27,657 nt of DNA from the IMG/VR virus record IMGVR_UViG_3300021178_000036, positions 1 through 27,657 of that record. One strand, given 5' to 3'. Of the stretch, positions 6,941-12,351 are shown in pieces. Each line of letters opens with the position of its first letter. Within the stretch, counting starts at the first letter, position 1. Made by a program: the position numbers and the translations under genes. The notes beneath the pieces are model-generated. The model was not told the origin of the DNA. It ran no database searches and worked only from the letters and a program-made list of their open reading frames with translations. Source of the DNA: a virus.

Positions 6941-7192
6941 CTATCGCTGTCGCCTCGGCGTGCCTTCCATCACGAGGCTTTTCAGCTCTTTGATCTGCAT
7001 GAAGAAGTTATAGGCGTCGATCATGAGCTCGTGCCTCTGGTACTTGCCGATCGTCGCCTCGGCGTCATCCTCGGAGCATTGGAATACGAAGACCTTGTAG
7101 CGACCGCTCTCTGACGGCTCGAGCTTTGCAAGCTTGACGCCGGTCGCGAGGAGCGCGGCGGCGTGCCCGAGGTCGTTGATCCGATATTCCAT
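6941..7192 (-). CDS. DUF5659-like protein
   Basis: An 83-residue protein with the layout of the DUF5659 family found beside phage replication genes: a helix ending in LLATGVKLAKLEPS, then a strand YKVFVFQCSED, an acidic helix (DDAEATIGKYQR), and a final helix with VDAYNFF-like ELMIDAYNFFMQIKELKSLV. The function of the family is unknown. The assignment is from memory of the pattern, not a search. Confidence 0.6.
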   Translation of the reverse strand: MEYRINDLGHAAALLATGVKLAKLEPSESGRYKVFVFQCSEDDAEATIGKYQRHELMIDAYNFFMQIKELKSLVMEGTPRRQR

Positions 7193-7207
7193 GTTGCGGG
7201 TATCATA

Positions 7208-7570
7208 TCATTTCCGGCCCTCGATGCGTGATGTGGATAAGTCTGGGGATAGCGAAGCAAGCCTTTTACGTTCTTGATCGCCAGCCAACATGCGATCGTA
7301 AATCGGCGTGCCCTTGAAGATATTCTGAATCGGAGTGATCCCATTCAGGCGCTTCTGCTCGTCTCCTCTTGCAATGTCTTCGATCCATTCGCGGACGCGT
7401 TTGTGGTCAAGCATGATGCCGATGATGAAGCTCGGATTGATCAGACCTTGGCGGATCACCACGACCTGCTTTTTATTGATCGCGTCGATGACCTTCTCGA
7501 TCTCGTCCTGGTCGATCATGATGCTCATGTCGTTCCCGGACATCTTGGCTATGTACGCTTTTGTGAACAT
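7208..7570 (-). CDS. Hypothetical replication-region protein
   Basis: A 120-residue protein with an acidic N-terminal half (DQDEIEKVIDAINKKQ), a hydrophobic core strand-helix (VVVIRQGLINPSFIIGIMLD) and a polar C-terminus that may be disordered. No family was recognised. It lies directly downstream of the winged-helix replication gene, so a replication role such as a helicase-loader partner is possible but unsupported by motifs. A perfect DnaA-box sequence lies within its last codons (7232-7240). Confidence 0.55.
   Translation of the reverse strand: MFTKAYIAKMSGNDMSIMIDQDEIEKVIDAINKKQVVVIRQGLINPSFIIGIMLDHKRVREWIEDIARGDEQKRLNGITPIQNIFKGTPIYDRMLAGDQERKRLASLSPDLSTSRIEGRK
7232..7240 (-). promoter_or_regulatory. 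DnaA-box-like site
   Basis: Read on the minus strand these nine bases are TTATCCACA, a perfect match to the bacterial DnaA box. One isolated nine-mer could occur by chance, but two near matches occur at 8346-8365, on the other side of the replication gene. Confidence 0.4.
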
Positions 7571-7579
7571 TTTTTATGG

Positions 7580-8284
7580 TTAGATGATAATGCGGTCCTT
7601 CTTTTTCTCGCGCTCCTTGTAGAGCTGCGCCTCGAGGGCTGACCAGTTCTCCTCGAGCTTCACCGGGGTCGTGATAGTGGAAACATACGTCATTTTGTTC
7701 GTCGAGGGAAGGATGGCGATGACCATGATCACGTTTTTAAAACCGAATCGCTTGATGAGCCGCATCGCTGCATCGTACTGCTTCGGGTTCTGGCCGAGCG
7801 AGTCATAGCACTTGTTCACGATCTTGAACGCGTCGAGCACTTTGTAGACATTATCCCTATCCTGTTTTGTGATTTTATCATTGATTTTAATCATCTTTTT
7901 TTCGCCCCCCTGTGTTCTTGTATTACTATTATGTATATAAGTAGAGACATGGCAATCTTTGCCAGGTGGTTTGACCGTTTTTTGCCAGGTGGTATGTGGC
8001 AATCTTTGCCATATGGTTTTGATCACCCTGATCATTTTTCCAGCCGTGTTTTTCTGTGAAACGGACAGTATTTTTAGCTCTTTCAGATGCGCTATCGCAT
8101 ATCTCACTGTCCGATCGCTCATTCCAAGGAACTCGACGAAGTGCTTGTTAGTCGCGTAGCATCCGTTCTGCCTTTCGAAGCTTCCGATTTCAACCAGCAG
8201 ACACTTTTCTTGCAGACTAAGATCAGGCGCGAGCCAGATCTCTTTCGGTATCCACACACCCTTGAAGTCTCGATGCAGTGCCAT
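7580..8284 (-). CDS. Winged-helix replication initiator-like protein
   Basis: The product (234 residues from ATG 8282-8284; an in-frame GTG at 8296 would add four) opens with HRDFKGVWIPKEIWL and LSLQEKCLLVEIGSF, then TNKHFVEFLGMSDRTVRYAI and HLKELKIL. This is the winged-helix layout of phage replisome organisers and HTH_36-type replication proteins. Residues 125 onward form a separate basic/helical C-terminal half (KMIKINDKITKQDRDNVYKV), perhaps for helicase or loader binding. The linker between the domains (about 85-115) is encoded by repeated DNA that appears to be the origin (7950-8011), as in lambda O. DnaA-like boxes lie just upstream. Confidence 0.75.
   Translation of the reverse strand: MALHRDFKGVWIPKEIWLAPDLSLQEKCLLVEIGSFERQNGCYATNKHFVEFLGMSDRTVRYAIAHLKELKILSVSQKNTAGKMIRVIKTIWQRLPHTTWQKTVKPPGKDCHVSTYIHNSNTRTQGGEKKMIKINDKITKQDRDNVYKVLDAFKIVNKCYDSLGQNPKQYDAAMRLIKRFGFKNVIMVIAILPSTNKMTYVSTITTPVKLEENWSALEAQLYKEREKKKDRIII
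7857..7949. other. AT-rich segment beside the iterons
   Basis: This stretch is conspicuously A/T-rich for this genome, with runs such as TTTTATCATTGATTTTAATC and ATTACTATTATGTATATAAG, and lies directly beside the iteron-like repeats inside the replication gene. It is the expected position of a duplex-unwinding element if the repeats are an origin. Confidence 0.4.
7950..8011. repeat. Iteron-like repeats, candidate replication origin
   Basis: TGGCAATCTTTGCCA occurs at 7950-7964 and 7997-8011. Between them is a half copy (7981-7993) sharing TTTGCCAGGTGGT with 7958-7970. GCCA recurs at 7961, 7984 and 8008, a spacing of 23-24 bases. Each full unit is also an inverted repeat (TGGCAA/TTGCCA). The two full copies are read in different codon phases (WQRLP against PGKDCH), so the repetition is kept at DNA level rather than by the protein. 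TGATCA-CCC-TGATCA follows at 8020-8034. Confidence 0.65.
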
Positions 8285-8310
8285 TATGGTCTGCACATTC
8301 TACGCCGACA

Positions 8311-8333
8311 GCCGGACCGTCGCGAGCTCCGGC
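8311..8333 (-). other. GC-rich hairpin upstream of replication gene
   Basis: GCCGGA (8311-8316) pairs with TCCGGC (8328-8333) across an 11-base loop. It lies between the tiny membrane gene and the replication gene. There is no U tract, so it is not a standard terminator. Confidence 0.35.
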
Positions 8334-8345
8334 CGTGCGCATATA

Positions 8346-8365
8346 GGTGGATAAGATGTGGATTA
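8346..8365 (-). promoter_or_regulatory. Pair of DnaA-box-like sites
   Basis: On the minus strand TAATCCACA (8357-8365) and TTATCCACC (8346-8354) each match the DnaA box TTATCCACA at eight of nine positions, in the same orientation and two bases apart. They lie about 60 bases upstream of the winged-helix replication gene. Confidence 0.4.
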
Positions 8366-8452
8366 TTTTCGGAGCAGGATGAAGACGATCACCATGCTCG
8401 GGATGAACGTGACGAGGAATGCGCCGATGAATGTCGAGAAGAAGTTTGACAT
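8363..8452 (-). CDS. Tiny single-span membrane protein
   Basis: A 29-residue frame beginning two bases after the stop of the SSB-like gene. The product is almost entirely one membrane span (FIGAFLVTFIPSMVIVFILL), preceded by MSNFFST and ended by RK, which suggests the positive end faces the cytoplasm. It is very short, so it is supported mainly by its tight coupling and its likeness to other tiny membrane genes here. Confidence 0.4.
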   Translation of the reverse strand: MSNFFSTFIGAFLVTFIPSMVIVFILLRK

Positions 8453-8454
8453 GG

Positions 8455-8811
8455 CTAAAAGGGAATCGAATCCGGATCGATTTCTTCCGTCGGATACTCG
8501 ATCTGATCGCCGATGGGCTTTCTGCCCTTCGCCGCTACCGCCGCCATTCCTTTGGAATCGGCGCGTGCCGTGCGCACGGCCCTCGTGTCGGCATCTATCT
8601 CCGTCCGGGGCTCCGCGTCCGTTCCCTGGGGCTTTTGCTCGAAGACAAACAGTTTCAGCTCGGGAAACATATTAAGCTCGAGCCGGTAACCCTCTGGTTT
8701 GTCCTGGTACGCCGGGAAGTAGGTGAGCTGTCCCACGTTCGGCCAGTACTTCTTCTCCTGGCCCTGCGACTGGTAGGTCTTGCAGGTGGTGATGTTGTAG
8801 CGTTTGATCAT
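8455..8811 (-). CDS. Single-stranded DNA-binding-like protein
   Basis: A 118-residue protein with a beta-rich N-terminal domain (ITTCKTYQSQGQEKKYWPNV, then GQLTYFPAY, then YRLELNMFPELKLFVFEQKP), a low-complexity middle, and an acidic tail ending EEIDPDSIPF. The terminal acidic-I-P-F tip is the hallmark by which SSB proteins bind their partners. An OB-fold SSB role is therefore likely though not proved; the N-terminal domain is not a classic E. coli SSB sequence. It shares a transcript with the Sak4-like ATPase, the usual partner of phage SSBs in single-strand annealing. The start is coupled by ATGA to the gene upstream. Confidence 0.6.
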   Translation of the reverse strand: MIKRYNITTCKTYQSQGQEKKYWPNVGQLTYFPAYQDKPEGYRLELNMFPELKLFVFEQKPQGTDAEPRTEIDADTRAVRTARADSKGMAAVAAKGRKPIGDQIEYPTEEIDPDSIPF

Positions 8812-9014
8812 TTGTCTTTGCTTTTGAAAGCGCTAATAAACTTATCGGCCATCCCGCTTTCGAGAATTTTCATGATGCCATAGAACATGATGCCATCATC
8901 GACTGTGTAACCGGCTATCGTCACGAGCTCGAGCATCTGCTTGAACTGATTATTTTTTGATACCTTCGCCATCTCCTTGCCAAGATTGGATAATGTTTTA
9001 TTGATTCCTTTCAT
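8808..9014 (-). CDS. Small hypothetical protein
   Basis: A 68-residue basic helical protein (MKGINKTLSNLGKEMAKVSK at the start, ending ISAFKSKDK). A central segment, MLELVTIAGYTVDDGIMFYG, could be a helical hairpin. No family was recognised. It sits between the coiled-coil gene and the SSB-like gene in the recombination cluster and overlaps the latter as ATGA. Confidence 0.55.
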   Translation of the reverse strand: MKGINKTLSNLGKEMAKVSKNNQFKQMLELVTIAGYTVDDGIMFYGIMKILESGMADKFISAFKSKDK

Positions 9015-9015
9015 T

Positions 9016-9438
9016 TTATTTTAGCACCGCTTCCGGCTTCTTCGGCGCGGATCGGCAGCTGATGAATTCGACCTCCTTGTAAATGAAACCATCCGGCAGC
9101 TTCTCGCCCTTGCCGATCAATGGCTCGAGCTTCTGCTTGACCAGCGTGCGATTGATGGAAACGGCGCGGTGCTTGATCGCCCATTCGAGCGCGTAGGATT
9201 CGACGGTGACTTCCACGCCTTTTCGGGTGGCTTTTGAATAGGTATCGCCGTCCTCGGTCTTGATGGATGAGAGCCCTTCCTTGTTGAATTCGGCGATCAG
9301 GAGCTCGGAGAGCTTGTCTTTCTGGGCCTGCAAGTCCGCTAACTTCTTCCGGCTCACCTCCTCGATCTCGCGCATGAGCTTGCGGATGCCGGCCAGCTCC
9401 TCTGCCTTGGATTTTATGCGTTCGATTGCGATGCTCAT
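9016..9438 (-). CDS. Coiled-coil recombination-region protein, Gp157-like layout
   Basis: A 140-residue protein with an N-terminal coiled coil (residues 4-50, ERIKSKAEELAGIRKLMREI and onward), then a beta segment (SIKTEDGDTYSKATRKGVEV) and a helix-strand C-terminus with one cysteine (VEFISCRSAP). Phage Gp157-like proteins have the same order (a long helix, then a strand carrying a T/S-rich modified-substrate-like edge) and sit near SSB and recombinase genes, so that is the best guess. It is coupled by ATGA to the gene upstream. Confidence 0.5.
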   Translation of the reverse strand: MSIAIERIKSKAEELAGIRKLMREIEEVSRKKLADLQAQKDKLSELLIAEFNKEGLSSIKTEDGDTYSKATRKGVEVTVESYALEWAIKHRAVSINRTLVKQKLEPLIGKGEKLPDGFIYKEVEFISCRSAPKKPEAVLK

Positions 9439-9596
9439 TTGAGTTTTTTATAAACCTCGTCTGATAATTGGTCCAGCTCCTCGTTCACAGGCGGCACGAA
9501 CCTGCCGCTGATCTCGAAGAATTTCTTGCGCAGCCATGCTTTGAATTCAGCCTTGCTCACCTTGGCCTGAGCCTTTCTCGTTTCGTTTTCAGTCAT
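9435..9596 (-). CDS. Small basic helical protein
   Basis: A 53-residue frame beginning MTENETRKAQAKVSKAEFKA and continuing WLRKKFFEISGRF, then PPVNEELDQLSDEVYKKL. It overlaps the next gene as ATGA (9435-9438) and the previous tiny gene by 8 bases, which supports translation. No function is known. Confidence 0.5.
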   Translation of the reverse strand: MTENETRKAQAKVSKAEFKAWLRKKFFEISGRFVPPVNEELDQLSDEVYKKLK

Positions 9597-9714
9597 TGAT
9601 TTTTTTGTTTATCTTCTTGCCTAATTTCCAGCCGGTCCGCACGGCGAGGACTAGGCCGATCGGCAGGCCGATCACGAGGACCGCGAAGAATACGAATAAA
9701 AATACGATGATCAT
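9589..9714 (-). CDS. Tiny single-span membrane protein
   Basis: A 41-residue frame whose first 24 residues are one long hydrophobic span (MIIVFLFVFFAVLVIGLPIG followed by LVLA). A basic tail with GKKINKK follows, predicting an N-out, C-in topology. Its ATG overlaps the stop of the Sak4-like gene (ATGA) and its end overlaps the following gene. The role is unknown. Confidence 0.5.
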   Translation of the reverse strand: MIIVFLFVFFAVLVIGLPIGLVLAVRTGWKLGKKINKKIND

Positions 9715-10706
9715 GCTTTTGCAGTCTCTGCGACTGGCGTGGCTTCGACCTTTGGTTCAGCTTTCTTCAGGCGTTTGCCGGTGCGGTCTATGACGCCGGC
9801 GTCGACGAGATCATCGAACCTGACGCGGAGGCGCCCGATAATCTCATCGTAGTTCGCCTCCTCGAGGGCAAGCTCGGTCAGCGACTTCACTACCGCCATG
9901 TATTCTACGCCGGTCGAGAGCTTCTCCTCGCTTATCGAATTCACCAGTCCCATGATTGTGCCTTTCTTGCCGGCCGAGCGCTTCTGCTTATTCGTCTGCT
10001 TCGTATCTTTCTTGGTGGCCGAATTCAGCCATTCAATCAAGAGCCGGCCAGTGCCTTCATTGATCGTGTCTACCCAATCCTTGAAAAGATTGGTACGGTC
10101 CTTCGAGCTGTGGGCGACATGATTCTGCTCGATATCCATAAAAACCGTAAATTCGTATTCCATGCCTTCACGCTGGACCGGCGCCATGCCGAGTTTCTTT
10201 ACCGAGCTTTTGCCGCTTTTCTCGTCGCGTTCGATAGCATAATCCTGTTTGCTTCTGACCGTTGCAATGATGTGGCTGTCGCAGTTAAGCATTCCATTAA
10301 CCAGTTTGCGGTGCTGAGGAGTAAGGCTTGCCCAGACGGTGAAACGGTTGCCGCCGGCGGAAAGCTTATCTGCCTGGTCAAGAAGACCTCCTTCATCGGT
10401 CCACGCATGGGAGAGCGAATCGATAATGATAACGTCATAACCGGCATCTTCGGCGGCTTCGATGGCTTCGACGTACTTGGCCGGCTGATACGGTGGTGTG
10501 AGTGTGATGATGTCATATTGTGTAAGGTCGGCATAGAGATCGCCCGAGCCGCGCTCGGTGTCGATCATGCAGATGCGTCCCTGCGGTCCGGCGATGCCAC
10601 GCGCGAGCTTCAAGGCGCTCATGGTCTTGCCGGAGCCGGACGGACCGGCGAGCCCGATGCGCAGCTTCGACTGCGACCTCTCGGCCTTTCTGATTTGTAT
10701 TGGCAT
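9711..10706 (-). CDS. Sak4-like RecA-fold ATPase (AAA_24 type)
   Basis: A 331-residue P-loop ATPase with Walker A GPSGSGKT (21-28), Walker B DVIIIDS (91-97), an acidic FMIDTERGSG-like element after strand 2 (IDTERGSGD, 48-56) and a sensor-like HIIATVRSKQDY. This is the layout of phage Sak4/AAA_24 single-strand annealing ATPases, short RecA relatives that work with SSB in recombination. A helical C-terminal extension (about 245-331, ending in an Ala/Glu-rich tail) follows a Lys-rich linker. The start MPIQIRKAERSQ was chosen over an upstream in-frame Met because the intervening 24 residues are not conserved-looking and overlap the preceding small gene. Confidence 0.8.
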   Translation of the reverse strand: MPIQIRKAERSQSKLRIGLAGPSGSGKTMSALKLARGIAGPQGRICMIDTERGSGDLYADLTQYDIITLTPPYQPAKYVEAIEAAEDAGYDVIIIDSLSHAWTDEGGLLDQADKLSAGGNRFTVWASLTPQHRKLVNGMLNCDSHIIATVRSKQDYAIERDEKSGKSSVKKLGMAPVQREGMEYEFTVFMDIEQNHVAHSSKDRTNLFKDWVDTINEGTGRLLIEWLNSATKKDTKQTNKQKRSAGKKGTIMGLVNSISEEKLSTGVEYMAVVKSLTELALEEANYDEIIGRLRVRFDDLVDAGVIDRTGKRLKKAEPKVEATPVAETAKA

Positions 10707-10716
10707 TTGTGTAGCT

Positions 10717-10842
10717 TTAATTTTTAATCTTCGACAGGATCGCGCGCATGGCTGCGTCATGATCCATGTTTCTATCACGCAAAATGCTCCGGTTGATCCG
10801 GAACCTCATTATCATTTCATAGATTTTTCGTATAGCTTTCAT
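10717..10842 (-). CDS. Small basic protein, first gene of replication operon
   Basis: A 41-residue frame, MKAIRKIYEMIMRFRINRSI and onward, ending ILSKIKN. It is basic and helical and could bind nucleic acid. It begins about 50 bases after the predicted start of transcription from the 10899-10927 promoter and ends 10 bases before the Sak4-like gene. A short leader of GAGATAATAATACAC precedes the ATG. No family was recognised. Confidence 0.45.
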   Translation of the reverse strand: MKAIRKIYEMIMRFRINRSILRDRNMDHDAAMRAILSKIKN

Positions 10843-10898
10843 GTGTATTATTATCTCACCCGGCTTGTGCGCGGGCTAGGGCATCGGCTTATGTCTAT

Positions 10899-10927
10899 AT
10901 CATACGCTTGACCGCTATGGCAAGCAA
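10899..10927 (-). promoter_or_regulatory. Sigma70-like promoter for replication operon
   Basis: On the minus strand TTGCTT (10922-10927) and TATGAT (10899-10904) are separated by exactly 17 bases, four of six and five of six matches to the -35 and -10 consensus. Transcription would start near 10892, 50 bases before the small gene at 10842 that heads the recombination/replication cluster. Confidence 0.6.
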
Positions 10928-10986
10928 GTGGCTCAACCATGCATAAACTGTGGATATCCTGTGAGCAGGGGAGGGCGGGGAAGTGG

Positions 10987-11094
10987 TCATTTCCGGCCGA
11001 AAACGAGGATCATCGAGAGGCAGAAGATGAGGTAGATGGCGGAGTAGATCGCCCGGCGAATCATCCGTTGCCGGTTCCATTCTTTGAAGTGCAT
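10987..11094 (-). CDS. Tiny single-span membrane protein
   Basis: A 35-residue frame, MHFKEWNRQRMIRRAIYSAI, continuing YLIFCLSMILVFGRK. A basic N-terminus is followed by one membrane span. It is alone between the terminator at 11115-11152 and the replication promoter, and starts without a Shine-Dalgarno sequence. The charge pattern (basic head, hydrophobic span, RK end) favours a real product, but the frame is short. Confidence 0.35.
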   Translation of the reverse strand: MHFKEWNRQRMIRRAIYSAIYLIFCLSMILVFGRK

Positions 11095-11114
11095 TTGATA
11101 TGTAACGGATTAAA

Positions 11115-11152
11115 AGCCCTACTCTTGCAACCGGAAGGCTGGGAGTAGGGCT
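11115..11152 (-). terminator. Rho-independent terminator-like hairpin
   Basis: AGCCCTACTC (11115-11124) pairs perfectly with GAGTAGGGCT (11143-11152). The loop adds a partly paired CAGCC/GGTTG with a wobble. On the minus strand the stem ends in GGGCTTTTAA, a short U tract. It closes the small-gene transcript ending at 11188. Confidence 0.65.
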
Positions 11153-11187
11153 ATGGTGGATCAGTCGCGGTTCAGGCGACCGGTAAG

Positions 11188-11355
11188 CTATTTGAACAGG
11201 ATGTATATGCATCGCCTGCGCTCTTGCGAGTAGACGACCTTGATCCTGAAACAGTGCATCGGCAGTACGACTCTCGGCACGCGCACGCGACTGATCGCGG
11301 GCAGGTGTCGGGAATAGTTAAACCTGAGCGGAGGCATCGAGAATCGGGGTCTCAT
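11188..11355 (-). CDS. Small strongly basic protein
   Basis: A 55-residue frame, MRPRFSMPPLRFNYSRHLPA onward, with a C-terminal part that alternates hydrophobic and basic residues (SRVRVPRVVLPMHCFRIKVV, then YSQERRRCIYILFK). Third codon positions are mostly G or C as in the surrounding genes, supporting coding. A start six codons later (MPPLRF, 11337) is equally possible. It overlaps the end of the zinc-finger gene by 38 bases and precedes the terminator. A nucleic-acid-binding role is only a guess. Confidence 0.4.
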   Translation of the reverse strand: MRPRFSMPPLRFNYSRHLPAISRVRVPRVVLPMHCFRIKVVYSQERRRCIYILFK

Positions 11356-11515
11356 GCGCCGCTCCTTCCTCGCCTTGGAAGGCGATGTAGAGAAACATGC
11401 AAGTTTCCGAGCAAAACTTTTTGCCGTCATACTCGAACGTTCCGAATGGCCGACCGCAGCCTTCATTCGCGCACATGATGCTCAACTGAAGCTGCTCGTG
11501 CTTTTTGTTTTTCAT
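11318..11515 (-). CDS. Small treble-clef zinc-finger protein
   Basis: A 65-residue protein with C15, C20, C35 and C39 in the contexts MCANEGCGRPF and KKFCSETCMF. The second half matches the FCSxxC knuckle of FCS/treble-clef fingers. The start at MKNKKHEQ was chosen because the upstream in-frame residues are out of character and belong to the gene before. It overlaps that gene by 53 bases. The acidic tail (GEEGAAHETPILD) is probably disordered. It is probably a nucleic-acid- or protein-binding regulator. Confidence 0.55.
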   Translation of the reverse strand: MKNKKHEQLQLSIMCANEGCGRPFGTFEYDGKKFCSETCMFLYIAFQGEEGAAHETPILDASAQV

Positions 11516-11666
11516 GTATCCAGTCGTTGTCGGCTTTGGCCGCCTCCACGCACGACGCGCAGAAGTACAGATGGCCGACCTTGATTGCGCACCGCACATT
11601 AAGTCCGCTCAGATCATCCGTGTCGAACGGGTTTTGGCAGATGGAGCAGATCACAAATTTTTTCAT
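11463..11666 (-). CDS. Small zinc-ribbon protein
   Basis: A 67-residue protein with two CxxC knuckles: VICSIC (C7, C10) and FCASC (C36, C39), plus C26, typical of a zinc ribbon. The C-terminal half is charged and helical. It is the first gene behind the operator-bearing extended -10 promoter at 11683-11730, with a predicted leader of only about 10 bases, and leads a three-gene transcript of small basic/zinc proteins. This position is where phages often put early regulators or host-takeover proteins; that role is inference. Confidence 0.6.
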   Translation of the reverse strand: MKKFVICSICQNPFDTDDLSGLNVRCAIKVGHLYFCASCVEAAKADNDWIHEKQKARAASVEHHVRE

Positions 11667-11682
11667 AGGCTAATCCATGAAA

Positions 11683-11688
11683 ATTATA
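11683..11688 (-). promoter_or_regulatory. Extended -10 promoter
   Basis: The minus strand reads TGGTATAAT, a perfect -10 with the TGn extension. The -35 zone (CTGTGA or TGTGAC) is weak, as expected of extended -10 promoters, and overlaps the operator-like repeats. Transcription would start near 11676, about 10 bases before the zinc-ribbon ATG. Confidence 0.6.
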
Positions 11689-11700
11689 CCATGTTCAAGT

Positions 11701-11730
11701 GTGAGTCACAGTGAGTCACAGGTGATTCAC
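11701..11730. promoter_or_regulatory. Three palindromic operator-like sites
   Basis: GTGAGTCAC (11701-11709), GTGAGTCAC (11711-11719) and GTGATTCAC (11722-11730) are near-perfect 9-base palindromes at 10-11 base spacing, so they face the same side of the helix. They cover the -35 region of the extended -10 promoter, the classic layout of a repressor operator. Confidence 0.6.
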
Positions 11731-11734
11731 TTGT

Positions 11735-11760
11735 GACATTAAGCGTTGGTGCTTAATGTC
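11735..11760. repeat. Perfect 10-bp inverted repeat
   Basis: GACATTAAGC (11735-11744) and GCTTAATGTC (11751-11760) are perfect inverted copies around a 6-base loop. The element is next to the operators and may be another regulator site or a hairpin. Confidence 0.7.
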
Positions 11761-11763
11761 CAC

Positions 11764-11880
11764 ACCACTTCCCTCCCCTGCTGGAATTTTCAGACTCCCC
11801 CGATAGAATATGGCTCAACCACGTTGTTTCGTGTGAAAAAGGATAGACAGGGTAAAAACGGGGGATAAGCTGTGAATAGC
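11764..11880. other. Intergenic segment without a supported gene
   Basis: No reading frame is supported here. The segment has a C-rich stretch (CCACTTCCCTCCCCTGCT, 11765-11782) that recurs inverted with a small insertion at 10964-10986, the 11-base TGGCTCAACCA (11811-11821) that recurs at 10929-10939, and weak DnaA-box-like matches near 11860-11879. Confidence 0.5.
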
Positions 11881-11928
11881 AAAAAGTTCGAGACACCCGG
11901 TGTATAGACGGGAGGACTCGAACTTTTT
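11881..11928 (-). terminator. Terminator of the late operon
   Basis: AAAAAGTTCGAG (11881-11892) and CTCGAACTTTTT (11917-11928) form a perfect 12-base stem five bases after the holin stop codon. Because A and T runs lie at the base of the stem, it can terminate transcription from either side. The loop holds a further CCCG/CGGG pairing. Confidence 0.85.
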
Positions 11929-11932
11929 CTAT

Positions 11933-12226
11933 CTAGCCTACGATGGCGGCGTTCTTGCCGGTGATCGTAAGGATCACCTTGCGCACGAGGCCGACCACGA
12001 AGCCGACAGCGCCCACGGCCGTGAGGACGGCGACGATCGCGGTGTCGACGGAGTCGATCACCTGGTTTGCGGCGTCCACTCCGACATTCACATGGAGGAG
12101 CCCGAGGACCGGGATCAGGCTGCCGAGAAGGACAGTCAATCCGCTTTTGGCGGTCAAGCCGACCTGCTGCGGGTTGGCGGACGAGAGCCAGATCCAGTCG
12201 AAGATTTTCGTGAAGAATTTATTCAT
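11933..12226 (-). CDS. Holin-like small membrane protein
   Basis: A 97-residue protein with an amphipathic N-terminus (MNKFFTKIFDWIWLSS) and two membrane segments (about 29-46, LTVLLGSLIPVLGLLHV, and 62-83, TAIVAVLTAVGAVGFVVGLV), ending in a basic RKVILTITGK tail. Size, topology and position directly after the lysin gene at the end of the late operon fit a holin, which would form the pores that release the lysin. No specific holin family is recognised, so the name is by context. Confidence 0.7.
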   Translation of the reverse strand: MNKFFTKIFDWIWLSSANPQQVGLTAKSGLTVLLGSLIPVLGLLHVNVGVDAANQVIDSVDTAIVAVLTAVGAVGFVVGLVRKVILTITGKNAAIVG

Positions 12227-12262
12227 GAAATTATTTTTAATTGCTAGCGCCGCCTCGAGAAG

Positions 12263-12351
12263 CGGAACCTGTACGCAAGATTCAGATTCGCTATGAATCG
12301 AACTGAATTGAAAAGGTCACGCCCGATGAAAACGTGTGCGTACAGGTTCCG
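12263..12351 (-). ncRNA. Branched inverted-repeat RNA candidate between lysin and holin
   Basis: A perfect 15-base stem joins CGGAACCTGTACGCA (12263-12277) to its complement (12337-12351), starting one base after the lysin stop codon. The 59-base interior can fold into two further hairpins, CACG/CGTG and ATTCA/TGAAT continued by GATTC/GAATC, giving a three-way junction. It has no U tract, so it is not a simple terminator. It may be a processed RNA, a stability element for lysin mRNA, or a control of holin translation. Confidence 0.5.

Noticed and set aside
8311-8333. The GC-rich hairpin as a terminator
   Set aside because: It lacks a U tract, and no alternative promoter is seen for the replication gene, which probably needs readthrough.
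10895-11212. 105-residue minus-strand frame across the terminator and promoter
   Set aside because: It runs through the hairpin at 11115-11152 and the promoter region, is Pro/Ser/His-rich, and conflicts with the tiny membrane gene.
12263-12351. The 15-bp inverted repeat as a phage attachment site
   Set aside because: Attachment cores are direct repeats or lie beside an integrase gene; here no integrase is present and the repeat is a transcribed hairpin in the late operon.
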